Shown in pieces: positions 43,500-54,524 of a stretch of DNA of 64,000 nt (the first letter of the stretch is position 1; each line of letters opens with the position of its first letter). Both the position numbers and the translations under genes were made by a program. The stretch lies in assembly GCA_033977485.1 (NCBI GenBank), contig CM066988.1, positions 31,616,001-31,680,000 on the forward strand, read 5' to 3'. A model generated the notes under the pieces. The model did no database searches and was not told the origin of the DNA. It saw nothing but the letters and a program-made list of their open reading frames with translations. Origin of the DNA: Hydrangea macrophylla. Taxonomy: Eukaryota > Streptophyta > Magnoliopsida > Cornales > Hydrangeaceae.

Positions 43500-44995
43500 T
43501 GTTGGGTTTGTGCCCTCAAACCATTACTTTATGTATGAGACATTAGCATTATAATATATGGATATCAGCTTTACATTTCATTGTGTATGTTTCTTTCATG
43601 AGATGATTGTTTTGTCCTTAAGTATCATAGTAAGCAATTCGTGTGTGTATGAGATACACACAAGTGAGATACGAATTACTATTCTTTGATACTTAGAATA
43701 TGTCACAGTGGATGATGAGACTGGATACCTCATCAGGTCTACACTGTAGCATAATTAACTACCATTGGATGGAGTGATTAATCTCAATCACTAGAGTGTA
43801 GCTCTTAGTTGATATGCTAGTGCTTATAGTGCATTGACGGACCTGAGCTTTCCTATTGACGCTTAAGGCTGTCAACAGTCAATAGGAACTCATAACTTGT
43901 ATAAGGTACGTGTTCTCAATCTTGAGATGATTATGAACACAGACTATGGATATGGCTGCTTTGACTTACCAATCAGTGAGGTCTATAGAAGATCAACACC
44001 TGGGTATCTTGGGTATGTCATGTCCATAGGGTTGTGAACATATATTGTCAAGATAGAATCTACCCTCTGATTTAGAGTAAGCATTCCCTTGAGAATGTCA
44101 CCAAGTTGATTACTGAGTACTGCAGTCTTGTTGATAAGAGTTATCAACATGTTTGGTAATCATGAGTAGTGAATGGGACTCAAGGAATACAAGAAGTAAT
44201 CATGATTCAGGTTGACAGTAACAGTTATCCGACTACCAGAATATGATTACGAATGCTGATGGTAGAGGGACATTAGTACACCATACAAGTCTAGTTATCG
44301 CTTCGGATATGTTCTTTTGCGTTGGAGTTCAGTTATCGTTTTATAGTGGAATAAACGTTAACTGACCAATTAGTTAGTTTGCTGATCAAAGAGTTTGGTC
44401 ATGGTAATTAACAAACTGGTCTGAGCCAACAATAAAGAGCCTAGGAGGTCCCACTCTTAGCTCCGCTAGGATGCTTGGAAAGGCAAATGAGGATGATGTC
44501 TAGACAGGTTCGATCGATCGAAGATAGTTCGATCGATTGAAGTCTACAGGTTCGATCGATCGAAGATGGTTCGATCGATCGAATGTTCGATCGATCGAAG
44601 CCACTTCGATCGATCGAAGTCTAGGTCGGTTCTGGAAATCTATAAATAGGGCAGCTGCGTTCTGGAAGGAAGTGATCGTCGTTTTTATACGCAGAAGCTG
44701 CAGAAACTATCATAGTCTTCCCAAAACCTTCCTATCCTCTCTATTAGGGTTCCCACCAACCCTAGTCTTTCCGGCAGGCATCCGCAGGAGTCATAAGGGT
44801 GAAGATCATCTAGTGAAGGCTTCTGGAAGTTAAAGTTTCAGAATTGGGTTCAAGACACTAAGGTATAAATCTTGCACCCCCTTGTACGCATCTATGGAAT
44901 TGACGAGTAGTAGATCCTGGAATACCAAAAGTTTTATAACTTAACCGATTTCCGCTGCGCGTTTAAACACTAACTTTAAACCACTTTTTCCATCA
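43500..44995 (+). repeat. 5' LTR of element E (1496 bp)
   Basis: TG...CA ends. U3 contains six TTCGATCGATCGAA palindromes and the TATA box TATAAATA at 44641-44648. The remainder has no coding content; the frame through the palindromes (SIDRS-type repeats) is not a gene. Confidence 0.97.
44509..44618 (+). promoter_or_regulatory. TTCGATCGATCGAA array in U3 of E
   Basis: Six copies of a 14-bp perfect palindrome start at 44509, 44528 (one mismatch), 44551, 44570, 44586 and 44605. The array ends 23 bp before TATAAATA (44641). The same array is at 51721-51830 in the 3' LTR. The position suggests promoter elements. Confidence 0.8.
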
Positions 44996-44997
44996 AT

Positions 44998-45009
44998 TGG
45001 TATCAGAGC
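44998..45009 (+). other. Primer binding site of element E
   Basis: TGGTATCAGAGC, two bases after the LTR end, complementary to the 3' end of initiator tRNA-Met. This is the standard Copia PBS. Confidence 0.95.
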
Positions 45010-46706
45010 CACGCTCGTTTGGATCTATAGATGCGTTTTTGGAACCCTAGTTTTGATTTGCATGTTGATTTTAGAACTGTTTTCGAAACTGCATCGTCAC
45101 AGATCTGTTTCTGCAGTGTTATCGCAGCAGAATACAAAACTGTGATTGCATAGGATGCAAGGTAGGTTCGATCGATCGAACTTGTTTTGATCGATCGAAC
45201 ATTCTGTTTTCGATCGATCGAACTTGTTTCGATCGATCGAAGATTCTGTTCTCAATCGATCGAACTAGTTTCGATCGATCGAAGCCTTCTGGTGTTCGAT
45301 CGATCGAATAGTGTTAGATCGATCGAGACAGATTCTCTGTCCAGGTGTTCTGTTCACAGTTGTAAAGGTTTTTTAAATTATACTTTGATCTTAAATTATT
45401 TCTGTAAAATTTTTAAATCATTCTGTGAAATAGAATGTTCAAGCGATTGAACAGTGTTCAATCGATCGAAGGTTCGAGCGATCGAACGGTCTTCGATCGA
45501 TCGAACTGTGACAGAGAAATAAGATGCTGTTTTAAGTTCTAATTCAGTATGTAAAGTGTTTATATACTGTGTGAATCAATTAAGTGTTCCAATAGTTACA
45601 TATATTTGTTATGTATGTGTGGATGCGTGTACGACTAACCCTTTTGCAGCAAAATTAGTCGCTATCTCCCATGGCACCAAGTCGTTTAAATATTTATATT
45701 TAAATTATTTGAGATTGGTGCATGTTGTAATTTATTAATGGTTTGGTTCTAAGGCGTATGTAAAGGGCGCTGCGGCTTCAATCCTACGAAAAGGAAAGTC
45801 GCACCGGTTTCCCTAGCCTTTTATTTCTTTTTTGCTATTTCTATTTCTAGAAAAATTGTAAGCTTCGTAAGAAGCATAGGACAAATGTAATAGAATTAGT
45901 AAAATCCATGAAGATGGAGGTGGAGGCGGCCAAACCAAGAGCAGGTTCTATGGAGATAGAGCCATGGGAGATAGAGGCATTGTTTGAATGCCTATATTTC
46001 ATTTTAGTTTTTTGTTTTATGTGCTTGGTTTGTGATTGGCGTATAATACATTGTTGCATGCACTTAAAACAAGTTTTCTAAAATAAAATTCAAAAACCGT
46101 TTTCAACACATTAGTAAACATTGGATGTTTATGGGTAGTGTGTGGAAACATTTTTCAAAAGCAAAATCCTTAATTTACTAAATCTAGTGGGAGAGGGTCT
46201 TATCAAATAACACCCACGATCTTCCATTAACGGTTCATTGTAAGATGAGTAGTGTATTCTGTGTCACCTCGCCAGGGGTGATCATTCCATACGGAGGGTA
46301 CACTGCTCATTGGTTACTAGATGTGAACTTCCTATGGATAGGATCAATCAGACGTGTTAGAGGGTGACCACCACACGGAGGCGCTACTTGAGACGGTTGT
46401 GATTGGATCCTAGTTAATGGTACACACTAGCTAAGCTATGGATAAGGGATCCCACACGGGGCATTATTCAGAAACTTAGAGATCAAATTGGTTCGGGAGT
46501 CATGACTATTTTTGCAAGAGTTGCATAGCGGATAAGTCATGATAAATCGAAAGATCGAACATTGACCACCACACGGAGGCTTTATTCTTTCGTTTCGATA
46601 TTCCGGCGACTTTGTTTTTAAATAAGAGTTTTAAGGATTCTTTTATTTCAAACTGTCAATTCTGATATCCATATTTATTTTGTTTGTTTGATTTTCAGTA
46701 ATCATA
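45010..46706 (+). other. 5' leader of element E with second palindrome array
   Basis: Long (1.7 kb) untranslated leader. Between 45167 and 45505 it has about twelve TTCGATCGATCGAA sites, several with one or two changes (TTCAATCGATCGAA, TTCGAGCGATCGAA). The rest (45506-46706) includes CACACGGAGG repeats near 46370, 46450 and 46570. No gene is seen. Confidence 0.8.
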
Positions 46707-49700
46707 ATGTCTGGATCTGCATTTAGTCCACTTGCCACCATACTCACTCAAAACAAGTTAACTGGAAATAACTACACTGAATGGAAACGTAACCTTGACA
46801 TCGTTTTAACTGCGGAGGATCACATATATGTTCTCACCACCCCAAGCCCTGAAGAACCCGCGGCAAATGCTTCGGCAGCTGCCACACGCGAGTTCGACAA
46901 ATGGAAGAAGTCGAATGGAATGGCCCGTTGTTATATTCTGGCCTCAATGGCTGGTGTGTTACAACACCAATTCCAATCGAACGATTCTGCCAGTGACATT
47001 ATCACATCCCTGAAAAAGATGTTTGGGGAGCATGGCAGGCCTGCCAGACAGGTAGCCATGCAGAAGATAATGAGTGCAAAGATGTCGGAAGGTACTCCAG
47101 TCAAAGAACATGTTTTAAAAATGATTGGTTATTTAAACGAGCTGGAGACCTTGGGAGCCAACATCGATGCACAGACCCAAGTTGATATGATCCTCAACTC
47201 GCTGTCGCCATCATTCGCTCAATTCAAACTTAACTATAATATGAATCAAATGAATTTTTCAATGAGCGAATTGATGAGTTCTCTTTTAGCAGCGGAAGGG
47301 GTGATCAAACCTGGGGTCAACGTTTTGAACGTTGAGAAAAGCGCTTCCTCTTCCCGATCTATGCCGAAAGGAAAGAAAGGGAAGAAGAAGGCTGGCAATG
47401 GTGGTTCAAGTGTTGGACCGGTCCCTAAGATTGCAAAATCTAAGGAAAAAGGTAAAGGCAAAGGGAAGGTGGGTGGCCAAGGCAAAGGAAAGTGTTTCCA
47501 ATGCGGTGAGAAAGGCCACTGGAAGAGGAACTGTCCAGAATTCTTAGCTACAAGAGTTCAAGGTATGATTGAATCACATGTGATTGAAGTAAGTTTTATA
47601 ACGGATACTTCAAACACTTGGTGCATTGATTTTGGTGCGACTAACCATATCTATAATTCATTGCAGGGGTTCAGATCAACCAGGAGGTGCAGTGATGGGG
47701 AAATCGTACTTACTCTAGGTTCTAGCGCAACCGTTTCTGCGGTTGCTATAGGAGTCGTAGTTTTAGAATTTCTAGACAATAAAATTTTGATTTTATCAGA
47801 TGTACTTTACGTCCCTTTAATGAGACGTAATTTAATTTCAGTTTCTAATTTATCGAATAATGGTTATTCTTTTCATTTTGGAACTGAAGTTGTGATTAAA
47901 AGAAATAGTTCTTTTATATGTTCTGGTGTTAAATCAAATGGTTTGTATGTGATTACTCCTAACATTTCTAAAGACTCTAATATGGAACTTAATAACTCAG
48001 TGGTAACTGTACCATCTAAAAGAAAGAGATCTTCCACTAATCCAACAAGGCTTTGGCATATGAGGCTTGGTCATATCAATCTAAATAGGATTGGCAGACT
48101 AGTCAAAGAAGGGGTCTTAGGCGATTTGGTTCTCGAACCAATGGAAGTCTGCGAGTCTTGTTTAGAGGGTAAGATGACCAAAAGGCCCTTTCCTGCAAAG
48201 GGCAACAGGACCAATGCATTGTTGGAATTAGTTCATACTGATGTGTGTGGACCAATAAATATTAGAGCAAGGGGTGGTTATGAGTATTTCATAACATTTA
48301 CCGATGACCACTCTAGGTATGGATATGTGTACCTAATGCAGCACAAGTCTGAAGCCTTTGAAAAGTTCAAAGAGTTTAGGGCTGAAGTGGAGAAGCAATC
48401 GGGCACACATATCAAGGCCATTCGATCTGATCGAGGTGGCGAGTACCTCTCTAATGAGTTTATTGATCACCTAGTACAGAATGGGATTCTGTCACAGTTG
48501 ACTGCACCTGGTACGCCTCAGCAGAACGGTGTAGCAGAGAGAAGGAATCGGACTCTTTTAGACATGACTAGGTCGATGATGAGTTATTCAGAGTTGCCAT
48601 TATTCCTTTGGGGTTATGCTTTGGAAACCGCTGCATACACACTAAATCTAGTACCAAGCAAATCTGTTCCCAGGACACCACGAGAGATATGGATTGGGCG
48701 CAAGCCTTCTTTGCAACATCTCCGGATATGGGGGTGTCCAGCACATGTGCTCAAAGGAAAGATGAGCAAGTTGGATTCTAGATCGGAAGTATGTTACTTT
48801 GTAGGGTATCCAAAGGGTACTTATGGATGGTATTTTTATGATCCAAGAGAACAGAAAGTGTTTGTTAGTACAAATGCTGTTTTCTTGGAGGATGATTATA
48901 TCATGAACCATAAACCTAAGGGAAGGATAAATCTTAGAGAGATAGAAGGAGAGCCCTCAGTCCAACCCGCAGTTGATAACGATGAAAATCAAGAAAATAC
49001 CACTTCTTCACCCATTTCCGCACCGGTACCTCGTCGTAGTGGGAGGATTATCAGCCAGCCTGATAGATACATGTTCTTAGGAGAAGTTTTTGAAGCTGTC
49101 TCCATAGAATCTGAATCTGATCCTACCACTTACGAAGAGGCAATGGCTGATGTTGATTCAGCTCATTGGATTAAAGCTATGAAGGCTGAATTGGAATCTA
49201 TGGATTCCAATCAGGTCTGGGATCTTGTAGAACTTCCAGCCAATATTAAACCCATTGGCTGCAAGTGGGTCTATAAGAGGAAAAGAGGATCTGATGGAAA
49301 GGTTGAGACCTTTAAGGCAAGGCTTGTGGCGAAAGGCTATACTCAGAGGGAGGGCATTGACTATGAGGAAACCTTCTCGCCGGTAGCCATGCTCAAGTCC
49401 ATCAGAATACTCTTATCCATTGTTGTATGCCTAGATTATGAAATCTGGCAGATGGACGTCAAGACTGCATTCTTGAATGGCAATCTTGAGGAGGACATCT
49501 ATATGCAACAACCAGAAGGGTTCATAGCTGGTCGGAAAGGTAACTTGGTATGCAAGTTGCAAAAGTCCATTTATGGGCTTAAGCAGGCATCCAGAAGTTG
49601 GAACATCCGATTTGACCAAGCGGTCAAGTCGTTTGGTTTCATACAGAATCTGGATGAGCCTTGTGTATACAAGAAATGTGAAGGGAAAGTAGTGACTTTT

Positions 49701-50750
49701 CTTGTGCTTTACGTTGACGACATTCTACTCATTGGAAATGATGTAGCGGCGCTGTCAACGGTCAAGGTTTGGCTAGCTAGTACTTTCGATATGAAGGATC
49801 TAGGAGAGGCGAGCTATATTCTTGGGATAAAGCTCTTTCGGGATCGCAAGCGAAAGATAATGGGATTATCTCAAGCTGGTTATATCGAGAAAGTGCTAAC
49901 TAGGTTTTCAATGGATAATTCGAAGAAAGGTTTGTTACCTTTCAGGCATGGTTTAGCGTTCTCCAAGGACCAGTGTCCAAAGACACAAGAGGAGAGGAAT
50001 CGCATGGCAGGAATTCCCTATGCCTCGGCAGTGGGAAGTCTCATGTATGCGATGTTATGCACTAGACCAGATATCTGCTTTGCCGTTGGCATGGTTAGCA
50101 GGTATCAATCGAATCCTGGTCCAGAGCACTGGACAGCCGTTAAGCACATTCTTAAGTACTTGAGAAGAACTAAAGATTACATGCTTATGTACGGCGGTAG
50201 TGAGTTAATTCCAGTAGGATACACTGACTCGGACTTTATGTCAGATAAAGATTCGAGAAAGTCGACATCCGGACATCTCTTTACCTTGGGAGGTGGTGCT
50301 GTTAGTTGGAGGAGCATTAAGCAGAAATGCATTACAGACTCAACTACAGAAGCTGAGTATGTGGCTGCTTGTGAAGCCGCAAAGGAAGCTGTTTGGCTCA
50401 AGAAGTTCCTTATGGAACTCGAGGTGGTACCAGCGTCGCTGTCACCTATTACGCTATACTGCGATAATAGTGGGGCAGTGGCTCAGTCCAAGGAGCCAAG
50501 GAACCACGGGAAGGGAAAGCACGTAGAGCGGAAATATCATCTTATCCGAGATATTGTTCAACGTGGAGATGTGACTGTCACCAAGATTGCCACATCTGAC
50601 AATCTTGCTGATCCGTTTACAAAGGCCTTGCCACAGAAGGTCTTTGATCGTCATCTAGATAGTCTAGGTCTTAGATGTAGTTCTGAATGGTTATTAGTGC
50701 AAGTGGGAGTTTGTTGGGTTTGTGCCCTCAAACCATTACTTTATGTATGA
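46707..50750 (+). CDS. Copia gag-pol polyprotein, full length but protease altered
   Basis: Intact 1347-residue polyprotein. Capsid-like gag (residues 1-220; [18 protein letters not shown]), basic Lys/Gly linker, zinc knuckle [14 protein letters not shown] (263-276), protease around D308, integrase with HHCC (WHMRLGH...CESC) and D512, D575, E611 (D-x62-D-x35-E), RT with WVYKRKRG and YVDD (1002-1005), RNase H with GYTDSDF and DSTTEAEY. The protease signature reads [10 protein letters not shown]: Phe replaces the Ser/Thr of the D-S/T-G triad, which should disable it. A single TCT-to-TTT-type C to T change would explain this. Start is the first Met after the leader; the stop lies 39 bp into the 3' LTR. 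Confidence 0.97.
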   Translation: MSGSAFSPLATILTQNKLTGNNYTEWKRNLDIVLTAEDHIYVLTTPSPEEPAANASAAATREFDKWKKSNGMARCYILASMAGVLQHQFQSNDSASDIITSLKKMFGEHGRPARQVAMQKIMSAKMSEGTPVKEHVLKMIGYLNELETLGANIDAQTQVDMILNSLSPSFAQFKLNYNMNQMNFSMSELMSSLLAAEGVIKPGVNVLNVEKSASSSRSMPKGKKGKKKAGNGGSSVGPVPKIAKSKEKGKGKGKVGGQGKGKCFQCGEKGHWKRNCPEFLATRVQGMIESHVIEVSFITDTSNTWCIDFGATNHIYNSLQGFRSTRRCSDGEIVLTLGSSATVSAVAIGVVVLEFLDNKILILSDVLYVPLMRRNLISVSNLSNNGYSFHFGTEVVIKRNSSFICSGVKSNGLYVITPNISKDSNMELNNSVVTVPSKRKRSSTNPTRLWHMRLGHINLNRIGRLVKEGVLGDLVLEPMEVCESCLEGKMTKRPFPAKGNRTNALLELVHTDVCGPINIRARGGYEYFITFTDDHSRYGYVYLMQHKSEAFEKFKEFRAEVEKQSGTHIKAIRSDRGGEYLSNEFIDHLVQNGILSQLTAPGTPQQNGVAERRNRTLLDMTRSMMSYSELPLFLWGYALETAAYTLNLVPSKSVPRTPREIWIGRKPSLQHLRIWGCPAHVLKGKMSKLDSRSEVCYFVGYPKGTYGWYFYDPREQKVFVSTNAVFLEDDYIMNHKPKGRINLREIEGEPSVQPAVDNDENQENTTSSPISAPVPRRSGRIISQPDRYMFLGEVFEAVSIESESDPTTYEEAMADVDSAHWIKAMKAELESMDSNQVWDLVELPANIKPIGCKWVYKRKRGSDGKVETFKARLVAKGYTQREGIDYEETFSPVAMLKSIRILLSIVVCLDYEIWQMDVKTAFLNGNLEEDIYMQQPEGFIAGRKGNLVCKLQKSIYGLKQASRSWNIRFDQAVKSFGFIQNLDEPCVYKKCEGKVVTFLVLYVDDILLIGNDVAALSTVKVWLASTFDMKDLGEASYILGIKLFRDRKRKIMGLSQAGYIEKVLTRFSMDNSKKGLLPFRHGLAFSKDQCPKTQEERNRMAGIPYASAVGSLMYAMLCTRPDICFAVGMVSRYQSNPGPEHWTAVKHILKYLRRTKDYMLMYGGSELIPVGYTDSDFMSDKDSRKSTSGHLFTLGGGAVSWRSIKQKCITDSTTEAEYVAACEAAKEAVWLKKFLMELEVVPASLSPITLYCDNSGAVAQSKEPRNHGKGKHVERKYHLIRDIVQRGDVTVTKIATSDNLADPFTKALPQKVFDRHLDSLGLRCSSEWLLVQVGVCWVCALKPLLYV
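50701..50711 (+). other. Polypurine tract of element E
   Basis: AAGTGGGAGTT directly before the 3' LTR, overlapping the last codons of the polyprotein. Confidence 0.85.
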
Positions 50751-52207
50751 GACATTAGCATTATAATATATGGATATCAGCTTTACATTTCATTGTGTAT
50801 GTTTCTTTCATGAGATGATTGTTTTGTCCTTAAGTATCATAGTAAGCAATTCGTGTGTGTATGAGATACACACAAGTGAGATACGAATTACTATTCTTTG
50901 ATACTTAGAATATGTCACAGTGGATGATGAGACTGGATACCTCATCAGGTCTACACTGTAGCATAATTAACTACCATTGGATGGAGTGATTAATCTCAAT
51001 CACTAGAGTGTAGCTCTTAGTTGATATGCTAGTGCTTATAGTGCATTGACGGACCTGAGCTTTCCTATTGACGCTTAAGGCTGTCAACAGTCAATAGGAA
51101 CTCATAACTTGTATAAGGTACGTGTTCTCAATCTTGAGATGATTATGAACACAGACTATGGATATGGCTGCTTTGACTTACCAATCAGTGAGGTCTATAG
51201 AAGATCAACACCTGGGTATCTTGGGTATGTCATGTCCATAGGGTTGTGAACATATATTGTCAAGATAGAATCTACCCTCTGATTTAGAGTAAGCATTCCC
51301 TTGAGAATGTCACCAAGTTGATTACTGAGTACTGCAGTCTTGTTGATAAGAGTTATCAACATGTTTGGTAATCATGAGTAGTGAATGGGACTCAAGGAAT
51401 ACAAGAAGTAATCATGATTCAGGTTGACAGTAACAGTTATCCGACTACCAGAATATGATTACGAATGCTGATGGTAGAGGGACATTAGTACACCATACAA
51501 GTCTAGTTATCGCTTCGGATATGTTCTTTTGCGTTGGAGTTCAGTTATCGTTTTATAGTGGAATAAACGTTAACTGACCAATTAGTTAGTTTGTTGATCA
51601 AAGAGTTTGGTCATGGTAATTAACAAACTGGTCTGAGCCAACAATAAAGAGCCTAGGAGGTCCCACTCTTAGCTCCGCTAGGATGCTTGGAAAGGCAAAT
51701 GAGGATGATGTCTAGACAGGTTCGATCGATCGAAGATAGTTCGATCGATTGAAGTCTACAGGTTCGATCGATCGAAGATGGTTCGATCGATCGAATGTTC
51801 GATCGATCGAAGCCACTTCGATCGATCGAAGTCTAGGTCGGTTCTGGAAATCTATAAATAGGCCAGCTGCGTTCTGGAAGGAAGTGATCGTCGTTTTTAT
51901 ACGCAGAAGCTGCAGAAACTATCATAGTCTTCCCAAAACCTTCCTATCCTCTCTATTAGGGTTCCCACCAACCCTAGTCTTTTCGGCAGGCATCCGCAGG
52001 AGTCATAAGGGAGAAGATCATCTAGTGAAGGCTTCTGGAAGTTAAAGTTTCAGAATTGGGTTCAAGACACTAAGGTATAAATCTTGCACCCCCGTGTACG
52101 CATCTATGGAATTGACGAGTAGTAGATCCTGGAATACCAAAAGTTTTATAACTTAACCGATTTCCGCTGCGCGTTTAAACTCTAACTTTAAACCACTTTT
52201 TCCATCA
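50712..52207 (+). repeat. 3' LTR of element E (1496 bp)
   Basis: Same length as the 5' LTR with six substitutions noted (for example AGGGCAG to AGGCCAG near 51861, CTTTCC to CTTTTC near 51980). The palindrome array is at 51721-51830 and TATAAATA at 51853-51860. Confidence 0.97.
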
Positions 52208-52212
52208 GATAT

Positions 52213-54519
52213 AACATCAAGAATAATTAATCCTAAGTCCTGTTTAATTAGATACAACTAGGACAAGAGATAAGTCCTACTTATGGATGTTGACATGTAT
52301 GAATGGATACAAGAATATGAACAAGAATGAGAAATGAATTTATTCACTAATTTGGATCACTTAGCCTCTGGATTCAAATTAAATTGCCATTTTTCAAAAC
52401 ATGATTTGAGTCCTAAAACATTTAGAAGACTATTTGAGTTGAAATAAACAAGATTAGACAAAATAGTAGCAGTTTTTTTACGAATTACAGAGAGCATATC
52501 AGACGGTCAAAAAATAGAAATAAAATACTTCCAATGATTGGATCTTAATCATTTTTGGATATGTTATGCCTCTGTGCGTCTAGTTTCTAATCCAAAAAGA
52601 AAATCGAGGTTTGAACAGTTAGATCTCCGGGAATATGGAAAACACTAGACATCACTCAGCATTTTACAACCTCCTGTCCAGAATTCTTGCACGATTTATT
52701 AAAAGTAGTAAAAAAAACAGAATTGCTTTGTTCTTTTTAGGGTGACTTCCTAACACATTAATCTACTTAGAAAAAATTATTTTGGGTCACAAACACTTTA
52801 TTAAAACCTTGATTTATTTATTTCAAAAGAGTGTAGCTGTGCTGAAATTCTGGGCAGATTGTTGTTACTTCACAAAACTCATGACCAAACCATTTTAAAC
52901 ATGGAACCATCTTAAAACAAATATTGCAGTGGTAGAACATTGTGTTATTGACACTTTCCCGTTGGTTTCACTTGATTTCAACTGTTAGATTTCGAACTAA
53001 AAATCTTTGATCAAAAACAGTTTGTGAACTCACTGTTTTTATTGGTCAAGTTCAACTTTTACTTGGTAACTCCAACTATTAAACCATGAAGTTGGGTTTA
53101 AACTAAACAACTTCTGCTACCATTTGATGGTCATTGGAGGCTAAAGACCTTCATATTTGTAGATTTCAAGTGAAGTATAAGTTGACTTCATGAAATCTCA
53201 AGAGAAAGAAGCTAAACTATTGAGATGGGCTTGGACTCAAAACCACTTCCTCCTACCATTTGATGGCCATTGGAGGTGAAGGCATGACTAAAACTTATGA
53301 GTTTCAAGGAATATAAGGAGACTCCATGAAAACTCAAGCTTAGAGGATCCAAGTCATGAGTATGGACTTGGATCCATCTATTTGTTTATGAAATAAAACG
53401 ATGATCAAACTTTGACTTTCATGTGAAGCATAAGCTTACATGGGATTCAAAAGATCACATTCAAGAGATTTCAAGAGAGATATTGAAGATCTCCAAGAAT
53501 CTCAAGAAGGGAACATAAACAAAAAGAAATAGAAGAAGGAATTGGAAGCAAAGGCTCCTAAGTTTACGTGACAAACAAAGAAAACAACAAAAGGCTTTAA
53601 GAATAGAGTTTTAAAAGAAAGAGAGAGTATATAAATAATCTATGGTTAGAAGATCACCTCCAAATTATCCTCAAAGTTTTCTTTTCTTTGAAGATCTTCC
53701 AAGCTCTTCTAGTTCTCTCAACTCTCTTTTTCTCTCAAAAAAATGTTGGTGAAGTGATGGATGTTGTATATAGTGGGTAGCTCTTGTTGTATTCTCCTCT
53801 CCTCTTCCAAGGGAGATCCCTTCTCTTTTATAGGCAAAATTACCAGGTATTTTTGGTGAATTTGGAGCAAAAAACAGGTGTAATTCTCTCATTTGGTAGT
53901 ACAATGCGTACTTTCTGAAATTAGGCAGACTGCTGCCCAGCGCGGCAGTCCAGAAACTGTCGCGGCAGTCCGTGAATGCCGCCGTGGCAGTTCATGACTA
54001 TCGTCGCGGCACTACGTGACAGCCGCGCGGCATTCATCAAATGCTGCGGCTATTAATGGATTGCCGCGTTTTTGTCAGTCTTACTTTATCAGTTTTTTGT
54101 TCTTATTCGCATACGCATACATATTGCTCTGCAAAATACAGACTTTAAAAGTGAACGGCAGTCAGAAATTGTTGGCGGCACTTGGTGAATGCCGGCCCGG
54201 CACTCTCTGACTGCCGTGCGGCACTCAGTGAGTGCCGCGGCAGTCTTCCGTGTGCCGTTTTTAGCTAAGATTCCCTCTTTAGGTCTTCCTTCTTTTCAAA
54301 AGCAAATTACTTTTGAAGATTTTTTCCAAAAGTCATGCCTTATACCTGAATTCTCCTAAATACCTGGTATTTTTCTTCTTTCTGTGAAATTTTATCGCAT
54401 TTTGGAGACTTTCTGAAGAGCTTGGAATACTTCAAAAAAAATTTTAGGCCATGTCATCATCGGATACGGAGGTGACACTCTCCTAAATTTGACGGTCGGT
54501 CAAAATTGGGGTGTCTACA
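52213..54519 (-). repeat. 5' LTR of element B, distal part
   Basis: Continuation of the LTR after E; together with 42859-43499 it totals 2948 bp, the same as the 3' LTR. Contains the minus-strand TATA box at 53825-53832 and the two palindrome arrays at 53943-54066 and 54156-54257. Followed by the TSD AACCC (54520-54524). Confidence 0.95.
53943..54257 (-). promoter_or_regulatory. Palindrome arrays 1 and 2 in 5' LTR of B
   Basis: Copies of the 27373-27687 arrays, better preserved: CGGCACTC-AGT-GAGTGCCG is perfect here and CGCGGCAGTC replaces CGTGGCAGTC. Six plus five units with about 21-bp spacing. Confidence 0.88.
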
Positions 54520-54524
54520 AACCC

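Larger units (their letters stand above)
43500..52207 (+). mobile_element. Element E: young Ty1/Copia retrotransposon, 8708 bp
   Basis: Two 1496-bp LTRs (TGTTGGG...CCATCA), PBS, one long gag-pol frame and PPT, flanked by the TSD GATAT (43495-43499, 52208-52212). The empty site is preserved at 25630-25645 in the sister LTR of host element B. I count six substitutions and no length change between the LTRs (about 0.4%), so this is the youngest event in the window. Order of INT before RT places it in Copia; Tork/Angela-like by gag wording, tentatively. Confidence 0.97.
25001..54519 (-). mobile_element. Element B: complete Tat-lineage Ty3/Gypsy element
   Basis: On the - strand. 5' LTR 42859-54519 (interrupted by Copia element E), 3' LTR 25001-27948; both LTRs are 2948 bp once E and its TSD are removed. 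Perfect 5-bp TSD AACCC at 24996-25000 and 54520-54524. Without E it is about 20.8 kb. Order in its own direction: LTR, PBS, gag, protease/G-patch, RT, RNase H, second RNase H, integrase, antisense DUF7745-like and PMD genes, 60-bp minisatellite, PPT, LTR. LTRs differ by about 2% (13 differences in the first 641 bp). Every gene carries a few stops or frameshifts. Confidence 0.95.

Noticed and set aside
44537..44833. 98-codon frame with SIDRS repeats in LTR of E (and its copy at 51749)
   Set aside because: Translation of the TTCGATCGATCGAA promoter palindromes and the LTR; ends are not conserved as a protein.
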